A DNA stretch of 24,343 bases from JAVRLB01 sp049965455 (GTDB lineage: Archaea > Thermoplasmatota > Thermoplasmata > Thermoplasmatales > ARK-15). The notes under the pieces are model-generated. The model was given only the letters and a program-made list of their open reading frames with translations, was not told the origin of the DNA and ran no database searches. The position numbers and the translations under genes are program-made. The stretch spans positions 1 through 24,343 of the forward strand of contig JBMFWH010000018.1 of NCBI GenBank assembly GCA_049965455.1, in the 5' to 3' direction. This document shows, in pieces, positions 13,915 through 23,157 of this stretch. Each line of letters begins with the position of its first letter. Within the stretch, counting starts at the first letter, position 1.

Positions 13915-15426
13915 GTGGCAAAACATTTACTTTATTTTATGGGGGTTAATCAGTATCCAAAAATAAAAGTGGTATTCGCCATATTGTTATTTTTAATAAT
14001 AATATTTTCATATTTTTATATATTTTTAAATTCTCCCGATTTAAATTTTTCAAACAATACTAAAAAAAATGAACAAGCAAGCATATATGCCAAAAATAAA
14101 ACAATGGCTGTCAATAACGCCATGTATTATGTTAACTGGACACTTGCATTAATAAACAACACGCTGGTACATGGCAATATCATGCCTTATGATAATAATA
14201 TAGTTGAATTAGAGCCAGGCGCTATCCTTTACAATCCGTTTAACAATGAGATCTACGGGGCAAATGATGGTACTGATAGCTTATACATTATTAACACTAC
14301 CACAGATCATGTTGTTTCAACGATATATGTGCAATCTACTCCTTACGGACTAGCTTATGATTCGTCGAACCATTATATATATGTAACAAACGAAGCTTCA
14401 AACAGCGTTTCAGTAATAAATTCCTCCACAGACAGAGTTATCGCGAACGTGTCTGTCGGATCGGATCCGAGGGGTATTGCATATGACCCGTTCAATCAGG
14501 ATATCTATGTTGATATTCAGTATCCGGCTGGCGTTTCAGTGATCAGCACAGATACCAATACTGTTATGGCAACTGTGCCAGTTAATTCTGTCCCTTACGG
14601 TATAGCATATGACCCTGCAAACGATGATGTTTACGTTTCTGAAGTGTATTCTAATAGGGTGCTTGTTATCAGCTCTGTCTCTAATACTGTTATAGCAACT
14701 GTGAAGGTGGGTTCAGGGCCAATAGGATTGTTATACGATCCTGTAATTCAGGATGTGTACGTTGCAAATAGTGGTTCTAATACCATATCCATAATAAGCT
14801 CGACCATAAATGCGGTCATACAAAACTTGACAGCAGGATCAGTGCCAGTAAGCATGAGTTATAATCCTGCAAATCAAAATATCTATGTGACAGATAGCGG
14901 TTCTAATATTGTTACAGTGATTAGCACTGTAAACTACAGAACTAACTCAACGGTATTTGTGGGGTTGAATCCAATTAGCGTAGCATACGATGCAGTGAAC
15001 AATAATATCTATGTAGTCAACACGCAATCAGGAACAGTTTCAATTTTATCACCGGGCAAATACATTGCATATGAAGTTACTTTTACAGAATCAGGGTTGC
15101 CACCGGGGAAGAAGTGGTACCTGAACATCACGGGAGCAGTAAACAGCACAGCATCAGGACCTCTTACAAACACTACTTATTTCATTGTTCTCATAAACGG
15201 CACGTATTCATACATAACAGGCACGAATGACACTAAATACGAGCCTGATCAGGTAAATGGAACGTTTATGGTAAATGGGGCATCTTTGACTGTTCCTGTG
15301 AATTACTCAAAGATTCCTCCCCCGCCACCCATTCCCTTGTATGTATATTTCATCTCCGCTTTTGTAATACTAGTAATAGTTATAGCCTTACTAATCCCCC
15401 GTGATGAGTTTAAGAGAAAGTTGTAA
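13915..15426 (+). CDS. Surface YVTN beta-propeller protein with one ESGLP repeat and C-terminal anchor
   Basis: A protein of up to 503 aa. An N-terminal hydrophobic helix (about residues 17-38) acts as signal or anchor. Residues about 95-380 carry roughly seven propeller blades of about 42 residues with the recurring pattern 'P.G.AYDP.N..IYV.N..SNSVSVI....N.VIATV.VGS', as in YVTN-family surface and S-layer-associated proteins. One ESGLPPGKKW module follows (about 387-468), then a membrane helix (472-495) and the short basic tail PRDEFKRKL. The folded part is outside the cell and probably binds another surface component or polymer; no enzyme motif is seen. The start is GTG 13915 (leaderless spacing to TTAAATAT) or ATG 13939. 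It ends four bases before the convergent zinc-ribbon gene. Confidence 0.85.
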   Translation: MAKHLLYFMGVNQYPKIKVVFAILLFLIIIFSYFYIFLNSPDLNFSNNTKKNEQASIYAKNKTMAVNNAMYYVNWTLALINNTLVHGNIMPYDNNIVELEPGAILYNPFNNEIYGANDGTDSLYIINTTTDHVVSTIYVQSTPYGLAYDSSNHYIYVTNEASNSVSVINSSTDRVIANVSVGSDPRGIAYDPFNQDIYVDIQYPAGVSVISTDTNTVMATVPVNSVPYGIAYDPANDDVYVSEVYSNRVLVISSVSNTVIATVKVGSGPIGLLYDPVIQDVYVANSGSNTISIISSTINAVIQNLTAGSVPVSMSYNPANQNIYVTDSGSNIVTVISTVNYRTNSTVFVGLNPISVAYDAVNNNIYVVNTQSGTVSILSPGKYIAYEVTFTESGLPPGKKWYLNITGAVNSTASGPLTNTTYFIVLINGTYSYITGTNDTKYEPDQVNGTFMVNGASLTVPVNYSKIPPPPPIPLYVYFISAFVILVIVIALLIPRDEFKRKL

Positions 15427-15430
15427 TAGC

Positions 15431-16276
15431 TTAGTATCTTACCGCTTCAATTACCCTGCTGTTGCTTCCATCTACGAGCATTATATTCTGTATCCCATTT
15501 ACTTCTATGTTCAAGTACCATATTGGCGCATGCAAAATCTCACCTTTTGACAATCTGAAATTTATGTGTCTGTTAATTATCTCGACACTCGAATGAATAA
15601 TATGTGGCATTTTTTGAGAGGTTAGTATAAAATGAACATTAGCTTCCGCGATCATTCTTGCATCCTCCTGTGGTAGATCTCCATTAATTATATCTTTGCT
15701 CAGATCATTATTTGTGAATGGTCTCATTCTGGATAGATCGAAAAAATATTCTCTTGGTTGGTACTGTATCAATGATTTTACCCCTATTACTGGATAATAA
15801 AAAGTGCCCTCAGAAGGGGGGGGCATCCTATTGGCATGAGAAGGAATGTTTGAAGTGAATATTGTATAGTATCTAACTTGAAATAGCCAGAACGGTACCA
15901 TTTTGAATATAGTATCTTTAGGCACTGAATTTTTTGATATGGTAGAATTCCTGTATCTTCCCATCAAACTTTGATATCCTATGTTCAAAGCTAGTTCTTT
16001 AGTCGGTACATTTACATCTAAAAACCAGTGCTTGGTCGCATTTTTCCAGCTTCCCCCATCTATTATCATAGGATTCCCACAATACTCACAGGTGATAATT
16101 GAAGCGTTAATGTCTGGCTTTAGTGGTGCACCGCATGATGGGCAAGTTAATTCTTTGATAGCTGGCTCTGGAACGTGAGACTGTACCGCATAGATCTCGA
16201 ATTTGTTCCCGCATTTTATACAGAACTTGGCATCATCACCGTTCTGAGTTCCACAGTTAGGGCAATATTTAACCAT
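15431..16276 (-). CDS. Double zinc-ribbon protein of unknown function
   Basis: A 281-aa protein. Two zinc ribbons are at the N terminus: C5/C8 with C19/C22, and C45/C48 with C63/C66. They are followed by about 200 residues without membrane helices, containing FWLFQVRYYTIF and IHAPIWYLNIEVNG-like hydrophobic strands separated by polar loops. The first ribbon resembles that of the 513-1181 protein. It is probably cytoplasmic or peripheral. It is flanked on both sides by large surface proteins and shares the 151-bp divergent spacer 16277-16427 with the 1115-aa protein, so co-regulation is possible. I do not recognise the C-terminal domain and assign no function. Confidence 0.78.
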   Translation of the reverse strand: MVKYCPNCGTQNGDDAKFCIKCGNKFEIYAVQSHVPEPAIKELTCPSCGAPLKPDINASIITCEYCGNPMIIDGGSWKNATKHWFLDVNVPTKELALNIGYQSLMGRYRNSTISKNSVPKDTIFKMVPFWLFQVRYYTIFTSNIPSHANRMPPPSEGTFYYPVIGVKSLIQYQPREYFFDLSRMRPFTNNDLSKDIINGDLPQEDARMIAEANVHFILTSQKMPHIIHSSVEIINRHINFRLSKGEILHAPIWYLNIEVNGIQNIMLVDGSNSRVIEAVRY

Positions 16277-16427
16277 TTCAGATCTATTAATAAATTGATT
16301 AATCTGATATTAAGTTTTCGTAATACATCTAAATAATTTTTTAAAAAATGAATATTTAGTTGCAATATTTTTAAATGCTGCTGCGGTTTTAGAAAAATTA
16401 ATATTCTGGAATAATAATTACCAGGTT

Positions 16428-19400
16428 ATGGAGAGCAGCAAAATAAAAATTTTAGTGATCTTGATAATTGCAGTTTTAATGCTATCAATCTATCCACCCC
16501 TAGCCTCATCTGGACACCAAAATATTAAACTGGGTGTTAGTCCAGCCATAGTTTCTAATGAAATTGAGTATGGATATGTAGCCAATGGAAACCCATATGT
16601 AAATTATATTACTGTATTTAACAGGCAGACAATGGATATAGCCGAGAATATTACAGTTGGCTATGCACCTGCGGGTATAGTTACTTCCCCTAACGGATCT
16701 TTTGTTTATGTCTCTAATTTTGTATCTAATAATGTTTCTGTTATAAGCACCGGATCTAACGAAGTGATAAGATCCATTAATGTGGGTACATCGCCAGATA
16801 GTATTGCAGTTTCGCCGGATGGAGATTATGTGCTGGTTGCAAATACAGGATCTTCAAGTGTCTCGATAATAAATACTTCAACGTTTTCTGTCACAAATGT
16901 CACGGTTGGGGGCGTGCCCGGTGGATACAATGGCATTTTTGGCCAAGGCTATCCCACTGGTATTCCTGATGGGATTGTGTTTAGCCCTAACAGCACATTT
17001 GCCTATGTCGGAAACGCAGTTGGAAATGTAACAGTTGTTAATTTGAAATCAGATGCAGTGGTAAGGCAGATAACAGTCTCTACTACATATCCCGTAAATG
17101 GTCTTGCAATTTCAGAAAGTGGCCTTTATCTTTATGCAGTGATCAATGAATATGTCCCTGCAAATGATTATGGTAGCCATGTCTCTGTAATAAGCACACA
17201 GTCATTTTCAATCTTGTATAATATATCTACTGATTTTGAGCCTGAATCAATTGCTCTGAATGGTAATGGAAATCTGGCTTACGTAACAAGTGGGTATAAT
17301 AATACTGTTGATGTGCTGAATATTACAACCAAAGCGCTGGTAAACAGGTATCCTTTGCCTCGCAATTCAATACCGATTGGCATTTATTTTTCTCATGGAT
17401 ATCAGCTTATGTATGTAGCCGACTCTGGAAATAATAGTATTTCTGTGATAAATATAGCAACCGGTTCTGTTTTGACATACCCGATCGGCGTTTATCCTAT
17501 GAGCATTTCAATGGCGGATCTTTATCCCGTTAACTTTGAAGAATCAGGGCTTCCTTCTAGCACTACATGGTCTGTCATCGTTAATTCTATTAATATTACA
17601 GGCAACGGTTTGCAAATTCAATTTTTAGAGCCAAACGGATCTTATTCTTACGCATTAGGTATTGTATCTGGCTACAGGCCAAATCAAAACTATGGCACAT
17701 TTACTGTTGCCGGAAATGCGCTTTCTATAACAATTTTATGGACTAGGGTAACGTACCAGATTTCTTTTAAAGAATCTGGACTTCCCTCTGGAACAAGATG
17801 GGATGTGACACTGAATAATACCACAAATTCGTCAACATCAAATGTAATCAATTTCATAGAACCTAATGGCACATATTCATTTGTTATTGGCACTGTACCT
17901 GGTTACAGAACAGCTAATAAGACAGGCCAGATATTTGTTAATGGTGGGAATGCTGTACGAAATATAGTCTGGTCGGTGAATACGTATTCTATTTCTTTTG
18001 TGGAATCTGGATTAAGAGCTGGCACTCTATGGTCTGTTACGCTTAACGGAGCTTTATCATCTTCTAAATCGACAAACATATCATTTAGCGAGCCTAATGG
18101 ATCATATTCATATACTATAGACAACATAAATGGATACATTGCAAACAATTATTCAGGAACTATTACCGTGAATGGCGCCAATATAACAGTGTCTGTTTCT
18201 TGGTTCCCAATACTTTACACTATTTATTTCAATGAAACGGGCTTACCAGCAGGAACACCATGGTCTGTAACATTGAACGGTACAGTAAAAACCTCTACTA
18301 CTTCCACTATCATGTTCAGCGAGCCGAATGGATCTTACATATTCAGCATCGAAAGTATTAGTGGTTATACTATAAGTCCACAATTTAATACGATTAATGT
18401 TGATGGGGCTAGTGTCCATGAGAGTATTACATTTAGCCCTGTTCCGCCAGCAACTTATGAAATAACTTTTATGGAGTCTGGGCTTCCCACAGGTACAAAC
18501 TGGTCAGTCACATTCAATGGCATTACAAATTATTCAACATCTAACTCAATATTTTTCTATGCTAAGAATGGTACTTACAGTTATTCAATAGGGATGATAT
18601 CTGGATACTCTGTTAATCCTTCCTCTGGGAATATAATAGTTTCAGGATCAAGTATTAACAATGTCGTATCCTTCTCACCTATTGTAGCTGGCCAGTATTA
18701 CATAATATTTGAAGAGTCTGGGCTCCCCACAGGTACAAACTGGTCAGTCACATTCAATGGCATTACAAAATATTCGACTGGCAATACAATAACGTTCACA
18801 GCTAGTAACGGTACTTACAGTTATGCTATTGCAGTGCCTTCTGAATATTCAGTACAGAATTCACAGGGGACAATCACAGTTGATGGTAAATCTCTTACAG
18901 TTCCAGTCAATTCATCCAAAACATCTGTATTCCCGTGGCTTTTGATACTTATAATAATACTTCTAATAGTCGCGGTCTTGATTGTTTTAATAATCCTGAT
19001 GAAAAAACGAAAGAGACCAGGTCAACCATATTATGGTAGTTCACAGAACTATCCCCCGCCTGGGCCTTTCCAGCAAAATCCACCCTCGCCACCTCAGCAA
19101 CAATATCCTGGAGCATATCCACAGGCGCCGGCTCCACCCACCCCACCTAATTATCCATCACGCCAACAGCAATACCCAAGTGAAATTAAACCTCAACAAA
19201 ACATTCCTGCTACAACCTATACAGAAAATGCTGTTCTCCAAAAGCCAGGGCAGCAATATCCTTATCAGAATGTTCAGCAGAATCAATCATTTTCTGGGCA
19301 GGAAGTTCTTCTATTCAATCATCCTGGAGCCATGCTTTTAAAAATAGACGATAAGGTGGTAAGCAGGCCACCATATTCTGGAACAATATACATATCCAAT

Positions 19401-19775
19401 AAAAACTTCATATTCCTATCTAAGGGCAAAAGTGGTAGTGCAGCGTTAATGCTTGGAGCTGCCACTGGTGGAATAGTCCAAAAAAGTCTTTCAAACGTGG
19501 ATCTTCAGGAAATCAATAAGTATCTTAACAGTAATGGCTCATTTATAGTCAGCGTTTCAAATATATCAAGCATATCGGCAGGTACATCCTCAATGTTAAA
19601 GGGTAGTTTCATTAAAATTTCAGCAAAAGTGCCCGTAAATCCTTATGGTACAAATGTTGCAGGATATAACGTAGAATTTACGTTCTTACCCAAGGGATAT
19701 ATAGGAGCTGCAATATTGAAAAAGGAAGAAGCGGAATACATAAATACTACAATAGCTCAGATGGTGGGCAAATAA
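16428..19775 (+). CDS. Giant surface protein: YVTN propeller, six ESGLP repeats, membrane helix, cytoplasmic PH/GRAM-like domain
   Basis: A 1115-aa protein. A signal peptide (about 1-28) leads to a YVTN beta-propeller (about 45-360) with blades such as VSVISTGSNEVIRSINVGTS. Six tandem modules of about 80 residues follow (365-830), each starting near ESGLPxGTxWSVTLNG and ending in a TVxGxxxxxxV strand. All are rich in NxS/T sites. One membrane helix (about 834-857) and basic KKRKRP stop the transfer. A Pro/Gln/Tyr-rich cytoplasmic linker (862-955) then joins a C-terminal domain (about 958-1115) with QEVLLFNHPGAML and GTIYISNKNFIFLSKG, resembling bacterial PH/GRAM-like domains. It may be an adhesin or sensor linking the outside to the cytoplasm; that is inference. 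Modules 5 and 6 are almost identical in DNA. Confidence 0.88.
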   Translation: MESSKIKILVILIIAVLMLSIYPPLASSGHQNIKLGVSPAIVSNEIEYGYVANGNPYVNYITVFNRQTMDIAENITVGYAPAGIVTSPNGSFVYVSNFVSNNVSVISTGSNEVIRSINVGTSPDSIAVSPDGDYVLVANTGSSSVSIINTSTFSVTNVTVGGVPGGYNGIFGQGYPTGIPDGIVFSPNSTFAYVGNAVGNVTVVNLKSDAVVRQITVSTTYPVNGLAISESGLYLYAVINEYVPANDYGSHVSVISTQSFSILYNISTDFEPESIALNGNGNLAYVTSGYNNTVDVLNITTKALVNRYPLPRNSIPIGIYFSHGYQLMYVADSGNNSISVINIATGSVLTYPIGVYPMSISMADLYPVNFEESGLPSSTTWSVIVNSINITGNGLQIQFLEPNGSYSYALGIVSGYRPNQNYGTFTVAGNALSITILWTRVTYQISFKESGLPSGTRWDVTLNNTTNSSTSNVINFIEPNGTYSFVIGTVPGYRTANKTGQIFVNGGNAVRNIVWSVNTYSISFVESGLRAGTLWSVTLNGALSSSKSTNISFSEPNGSYSYTIDNINGYIANNYSGTITVNGANITVSVSWFPILYTIYFNETGLPAGTPWSVTLNGTVKTSTTSTIMFSEPNGSYIFSIESISGYTISPQFNTINVDGASVHESITFSPVPPATYEITFMESGLPTGTNWSVTFNGITNYSTSNSIFFYAKNGTYSYSIGMISGYSVNPSSGNIIVSGSSINNVVSFSPIVAGQYYIIFEESGLPTGTNWSVTFNGITKYSTGNTITFTASNGTYSYAIAVPSEYSVQNSQGTITVDGKSLTVPVNSSKTSVFPWLLILIIILLIVAVLIVLIILMKKRKRPGQPYYGSSQNYPPPGPFQQNPPSPPQQQYPGAYPQAPAPPTPPNYPSRQQQYPSEIKPQQNIPATTYTENAVLQKPGQQYPYQNVQQNQSFSGQEVLLFNHPGAMLLKIDDKVVSRPPYSGTIYISNKNFIFLSKGKSGSAALMLGAATGGIVQKSLSNVDLQEINKYLNSNGSFIVSVSNISSISAGTSSMLKGSFIKISAKVPVNPYGTNVAGYNVEFTFLPKGYIGAAILKKEEAEYINTTIAQMVGK
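18474..18775 (+). repeat. Near-identical internal repeat in the giant surface protein
   Basis: 62 bases at 18474-18535 recur at 18714-18775 with two mismatches, offset exactly 240 bp (80 codons). The rest of the two modules is much more divergent, suggesting recent gene conversion or local duplication of the ESGLPTGTNWSVTFNG segment. Confidence 0.85.
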
Positions 19776-19789
19776 TTTTTTTTATTTTT
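19776..19789 (+). terminator. T-rich terminator after the giant surface protein
   Basis: A run of eight T's, A, then five T's directly follows the TAA stop, a typical archaeal termination signal. Confidence 0.55.
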
Positions 19790-19876
19790 CATTGTGAATG
19801 AAGCTGATGCACAAGTTATTTATGCAATATATGCTACGATATAATCTGGATCTCTTTATCAATTTTACAAACAGGT

Positions 19877-19885
19877 TTAAATATC
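19877..19885 (+). promoter_or_regulatory. TATA box of the eIF2B-like gene
   Basis: TTTAAATAT ending about 29 nt before ATG 19914, giving a very short or absent leader. Confidence 0.5.
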
Positions 19886-19913
19886 TGATTATTTTCATAA
19901 CTGAAATCATAGT

Positions 19914-20723
19914 ATGAAAAATAAAACAGAAACACTAGAATTGATGAAAAAAGATCTTATTCATGGATCTTCCTGGTACTTTGACAGGGCTTTAGAGTTG
20001 CTGAAAGATACTGGGATTGAAGATCTGCCTGAAAATCTTGAGGCCATTAAAATGTTTAGGCCCATGGGAACACTGGCAAACATCGTAGAAGCGCTTCAGG
20101 GCACTAAAGACGAGCAGGAGCTGAAGATAAAAATCGAGAATCTTAAAAAATATCGGACAAACGCAAAGAACGGGCTCAAAAAAATAGCGGCAAAGCTTGA
20201 ATTTCGGTCTTTTATCACAATCAGTTACAGCTCTGCAATTCTCTCTCTGTTAGAGATCAGCAGCCCTGATCGCATATACCTGATGGAATCCAGGCCCGGT
20301 TCGGAAGCCAGGAAGGCACTGAAAGAGTATTCCAGGTATTCTGAGATAAGCGTTGTTCCAGACTCTGCAATCTGTGGTTTTATCGAGAAATCAGGTTCGG
20401 TCATAATTGGCGCGGATGGCATTTATTCAGCCGGTTTTGCAATTAACAAGATTGGCAGTAGGCCTTTAATTTTATGTGCAAAGACGCTGAATGTGCCTGT
20501 CTATGTGGCCATGGAATCATATAAAGCCTGTAATGCAGGTCCGTCAACTGTCACAGAAACGGATTTTAGATATTGCGGACAGGGCATAAAGGTACCGTTG
20601 TTTGAAAAGATACCTTTAACTGAAATAAGCCATCTTATAACGGATGCAGGCATTTTTGCCGACCCAAAGCCTTCTGACATCAAGCATATGCACGATCATT
20701 TTATATGGTCTATAAGTATCTAA
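19914..20723 (+). CDS. eIF2B alpha/beta/delta-like (R15P isomerase/MtnA superfamily) protein
   Basis: A 269-aa protein of the IF-2B family, which in archaea includes ribose-1,5-bisphosphate isomerase (AMP salvage) and MtnA-type sugar-phosphate isomerases. The N-terminal half is helical. The C-terminal Rossmann-like half has ESRPGSEA (125-132), GADGIYSAGFAINKIGS (166-182, D168) and VPVYVAMESYK (194-204). It is shorter than the usual 300 or more residues. Where the isomerases carry a catalytic cysteine after the central strand, this protein reads TISYSSAIL (102-110), with no cysteine; the acidic D168 is kept. It may therefore be a non-catalytic or differently acting member. No RuBisCO or AMP phosphorylase gene is nearby. 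Confidence 0.75.
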   Translation: MKNKTETLELMKKDLIHGSSWYFDRALELLKDTGIEDLPENLEAIKMFRPMGTLANIVEALQGTKDEQELKIKIENLKKYRTNAKNGLKKIAAKLEFRSFITISYSSAILSLLEISSPDRIYLMESRPGSEARKALKEYSRYSEISVVPDSAICGFIEKSGSVIIGADGIYSAGFAINKIGSRPLILCAKTLNVPVYVAMESYKACNAGPSTVTETDFRYCGQGIKVPLFEKIPLTEISHLITDAGIFADPKPSDIKHMHDHFIWSISI

Positions 20724-20739
20724 AAGAAGCAACTGCTAG

Positions 20740-21726
20740 TTAAAGAAACAATGAGACGAGCCTGACCATGAAATTTGGAAAAAACCTGGGAAACATTACA
20801 TCATTAGCATAGATCGTTCTCACTTTATCAATTACTTCAGAGATTCGAGCTGCATCCTTTTCCTTGAGTTCCAGATTTATTGCACCAACTATATCTTTCA
20901 CCTGCTTTACGTTTTTGAAGCCGGGTATTGGAAGCACCCCTAATTGTGCCTCATATGCAAGCACCAGTTGCGTGACAGAGACATTATTCTGTAAAGCGAT
21001 CTCTTTCAGCACTTCCAGAAGAGGCTCGTATCTTTTCATGTTGTGGTCACTGAACAAGCTGTTTATCTTTCTGATCCCGCCAGAAGGCCTGTTTCCAGCT
21101 CCGTATTTTCCGGTGAGAAATCCCTGGGCAAGCGGGCTCCATGCAATCAATTTTATGTCATGCTCGTTCATGTAATTTTGCAGGTTTTTGTCTGGTCTTT
21201 CGATCAGATTGAATTTTATCTGGTTGCTTTCAATCCTGTAATCTTTGAGATACGATGCTACTTTTTGAAGCGTATTGAGAGAAAAGTTGGAAACTCCTAT
21301 ATGCTTTATCAAACCCTCTTTCGCTAACCTTTCCAGCTCTTTAAATAGCTCTTGAAGATTGGTATAATTGCTGGGCTCCCAGTGAACCTGATATAGGTCT
21401 ACATAATCAATATTCAATCTATTCAAGCTTCCATGCAAGCTTTTGCCAACTCTCTTTGCGGTTGCATTAAATCCTGCCACTTTCGTAGCTATGTAAATCT
21501 GTTTTCTGTCCAACGTTTCAAGAGCCTTTCCAATAAGCTCTTCTGACGTGCCACCACCGTAGATCTCGGCACTATCTATGAAATTGATACCATTATTAAT
21601 TGCATATTTAAACGCTTCAATCGATGAATTGTAATCATAGTCTTTACCCCATCCTTTCAAACCCATCTGCCAGGTCCCTAATCCTATCGCGTTAGCTTTG
21701 CCATCCAAGAACATATCAGTCATCAA
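20740..21726 (-). CDS. Aldo/keto reductase
   Basis: A 328-aa cytoplasmic NAD(P)H-dependent oxidoreductase with a TIM-barrel fold. The catalytic tetrad is visible as D51 and Y56 (FIDSAEIYGGGTSEE), K82 (IATKVAGF) and H115 (YQVHW). GVSNFS and the C-terminal PIPGFKNVKQV cofactor segment are also present. The tail MFPRFFPNFMVRLVSLFL is unusually hydrophobic, so weak membrane association is possible. The start has adjacent ATGs (21726, 21723) and M5; a TATA-like ATATAAAAATATT lies about 35 nt upstream. It is convergent with the eIF2B-like gene and divergent from the MFS gene. The substrate cannot be inferred. Confidence 0.93.
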   Translation of the reverse strand: MMTDMFLDGKANAIGLGTWQMGLKGWGKDYDYNSSIEAFKYAINNGINFIDSAEIYGGGTSEELIGKALETLDRKQIYIATKVAGFNATAKRVGKSLHGSLNRLNIDYVDLYQVHWEPSNYTNLQELFKELERLAKEGLIKHIGVSNFSLNTLQKVASYLKDYRIESNQIKFNLIERPDKNLQNYMNEHDIKLIAWSPLAQGFLTGKYGAGNRPSGGIRKINSLFSDHNMKRYEPLLEVLKEIALQNNVSVTQLVLAYEAQLGVLPIPGFKNVKQVKDIVGAINLELKEKDAARISEVIDKVRTIYANDVMFPRFFPNFMVRLVSLFL

Positions 21727-21840
21727 TTACACAACATGTTCAACATTATTAATATTTTTATATCATTTAACCTGTATACTTACATAAATCCAATTTTTTT
21801 TATATGTGAAAACCGTACCTGAGACTGTGATCAGGTGTAG

Positions 21841-22944
21841 ATGAGAAAATCGTTCTTAATTTTGCATCTTGCATTGTTTTCGTTCGGTTACGGTATGGCA
21901 GTATTTGCGTTGCCGCCATTCGTTACAGTATTAGGTGCAGGGCAGTTTTACCTGGGCGAATTTGGCTTTTTTCTGATGCTTCCCAATGTTGTATTACCTT
22001 ACTTTTTCTCCAAGCTGAAAAATCTGGATACAGTCTCAAAGTTTGTAATATTTGGAACGTTGACAACCGGATCCACGATATTTCTCTTAATAATCGAAAA
22101 ATCTCTGGAATTGGTGCTTGTAATCACTCTAGTTCTTGGAATAGGTCAATTTATCTGGTGGATCACGACTGAGATTTTCTTTACGGGCATTTCCAGGGGA
22201 ACAAACCTGATAAACATATACAGCGTGGTTTGGGGTACATCCTATTTTATAGCGCCTCTGTTGGCAGGGTACATGATCCAGAGGGTTGGATACGCACCTG
22301 TTTTTTCAGTTTCTTTTGCAATGGTAATGATTGCTATAATAATGTTCATTATTGCGATTAACCAGGAGAAATTCAGACGAATTGATACTTTTGAGAGTTC
22401 AAAAGGCACACGAATACTGATTGAATCTTTTATTCCTAGTTTTGGTGCTGGCATTGTGTTCGGAACCTTGACTTCCATATTTCCAGGATTTTTGCTGCAT
22501 AATGGCATTACTGTACTGGAACTTGGTATACTGTCCTCCGCTTTGGCAATGACGAGGTTGGTAGGGTTCATATATCTTACCAGGATCAGCGACGTGAAAA
22601 AGTTAAGAAACATGCTAAACCTGTCTTTTTTATTGCTGATTCCCATAATACTGCCGTTTCTGGTTATCAATTTCTATGTTTTGCTTGCAATGATGCTCAT
22701 TATAGGGTTCAGCACTGCATTTGGCATATCTGCGCCGTTGATTTACATATCCAACATAAAAGAAGCGAATGTCAGCAAGAATATTGCCTTATACGAGCTT
22801 TCTTTCGGGTCAAGCGTATCTATATTTGCGTTAATAGGTGGGTATATATCCCAGCAAATAGGAAATAGATGGCCTTATTTTATAGATTTTGTTATTATTG
22901 CAGTAATGGCAATATACTTCATCAGGGCTGGTAGACGCAGATAA
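21841..22944 (+). CDS. Major facilitator superfamily (MFS) transporter
   Basis: A 367-aa integral membrane protein with about ten to twelve hydrophobic helices in two halves, joined by a polar loop near 180-195 (NQEKFRRIDTFESSKGTR). MFS-like features are RISDVKKLR between helices of the second half and a glycine-rich GTSYFIAPLLAGYMIQRVGYAP. It is short for MFS (usually about 400), mainly through short loops. Substrate and direction are unknown. The start is supported by AGGTG three bases before the ATG (21833-21837) and a TATA-like TTTTTATATG near 21797-21806, so this gene has a leader. It is divergent from the aldo/keto reductase. Confidence 0.85.
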   Translation: MRKSFLILHLALFSFGYGMAVFALPPFVTVLGAGQFYLGEFGFFLMLPNVVLPYFFSKLKNLDTVSKFVIFGTLTTGSTIFLLIIEKSLELVLVITLVLGIGQFIWWITTEIFFTGISRGTNLINIYSVVWGTSYFIAPLLAGYMIQRVGYAPVFSVSFAMVMIAIIMFIIAINQEKFRRIDTFESSKGTRILIESFIPSFGAGIVFGTLTSIFPGFLLHNGITVLELGILSSALAMTRLVGFIYLTRISDVKKLRNMLNLSFLLLIPIILPFLVINFYVLLAMMLIIGFSTAFGISAPLIYISNIKEANVSKNIALYELSFGSSVSIFALIGGYISQQIGNRWPYFIDFVIIAVMAIYFIRAGRRR

Positions 22945-23157
22945 AAAAGCGAATTAATAAATCGTAAAAATTATGCTTTGTTGAATAAATCAGATTGGAA
23001 TTTTAATCCGGGCACAATACTATACGAAGAAAATTAGATTTTTAGACCTAAAAAATATAACCTTTTCAAAAGTATTTATGGGAATAATTTTAGAATATTT
23101 ATTAAACACAGCAAAAAATTAAAAATTTTTAAATATGAAATCTATCATGGTTAAACC
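22945..23157. other. AT-rich spacer with promoter of the MBL-fold gene
   Basis: It holds the TATA box at 23128-23135 and poly-A/T tracts. No frame or structured RNA was recognised. Confidence 0.4.
23128..23135 (+). promoter_or_regulatory. TATA box of the MBL-fold hydrolase
   Basis: TTTAAATA centred about 26 nt before ATG 23158, indicating a leaderless transcript. Confidence 0.55.
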
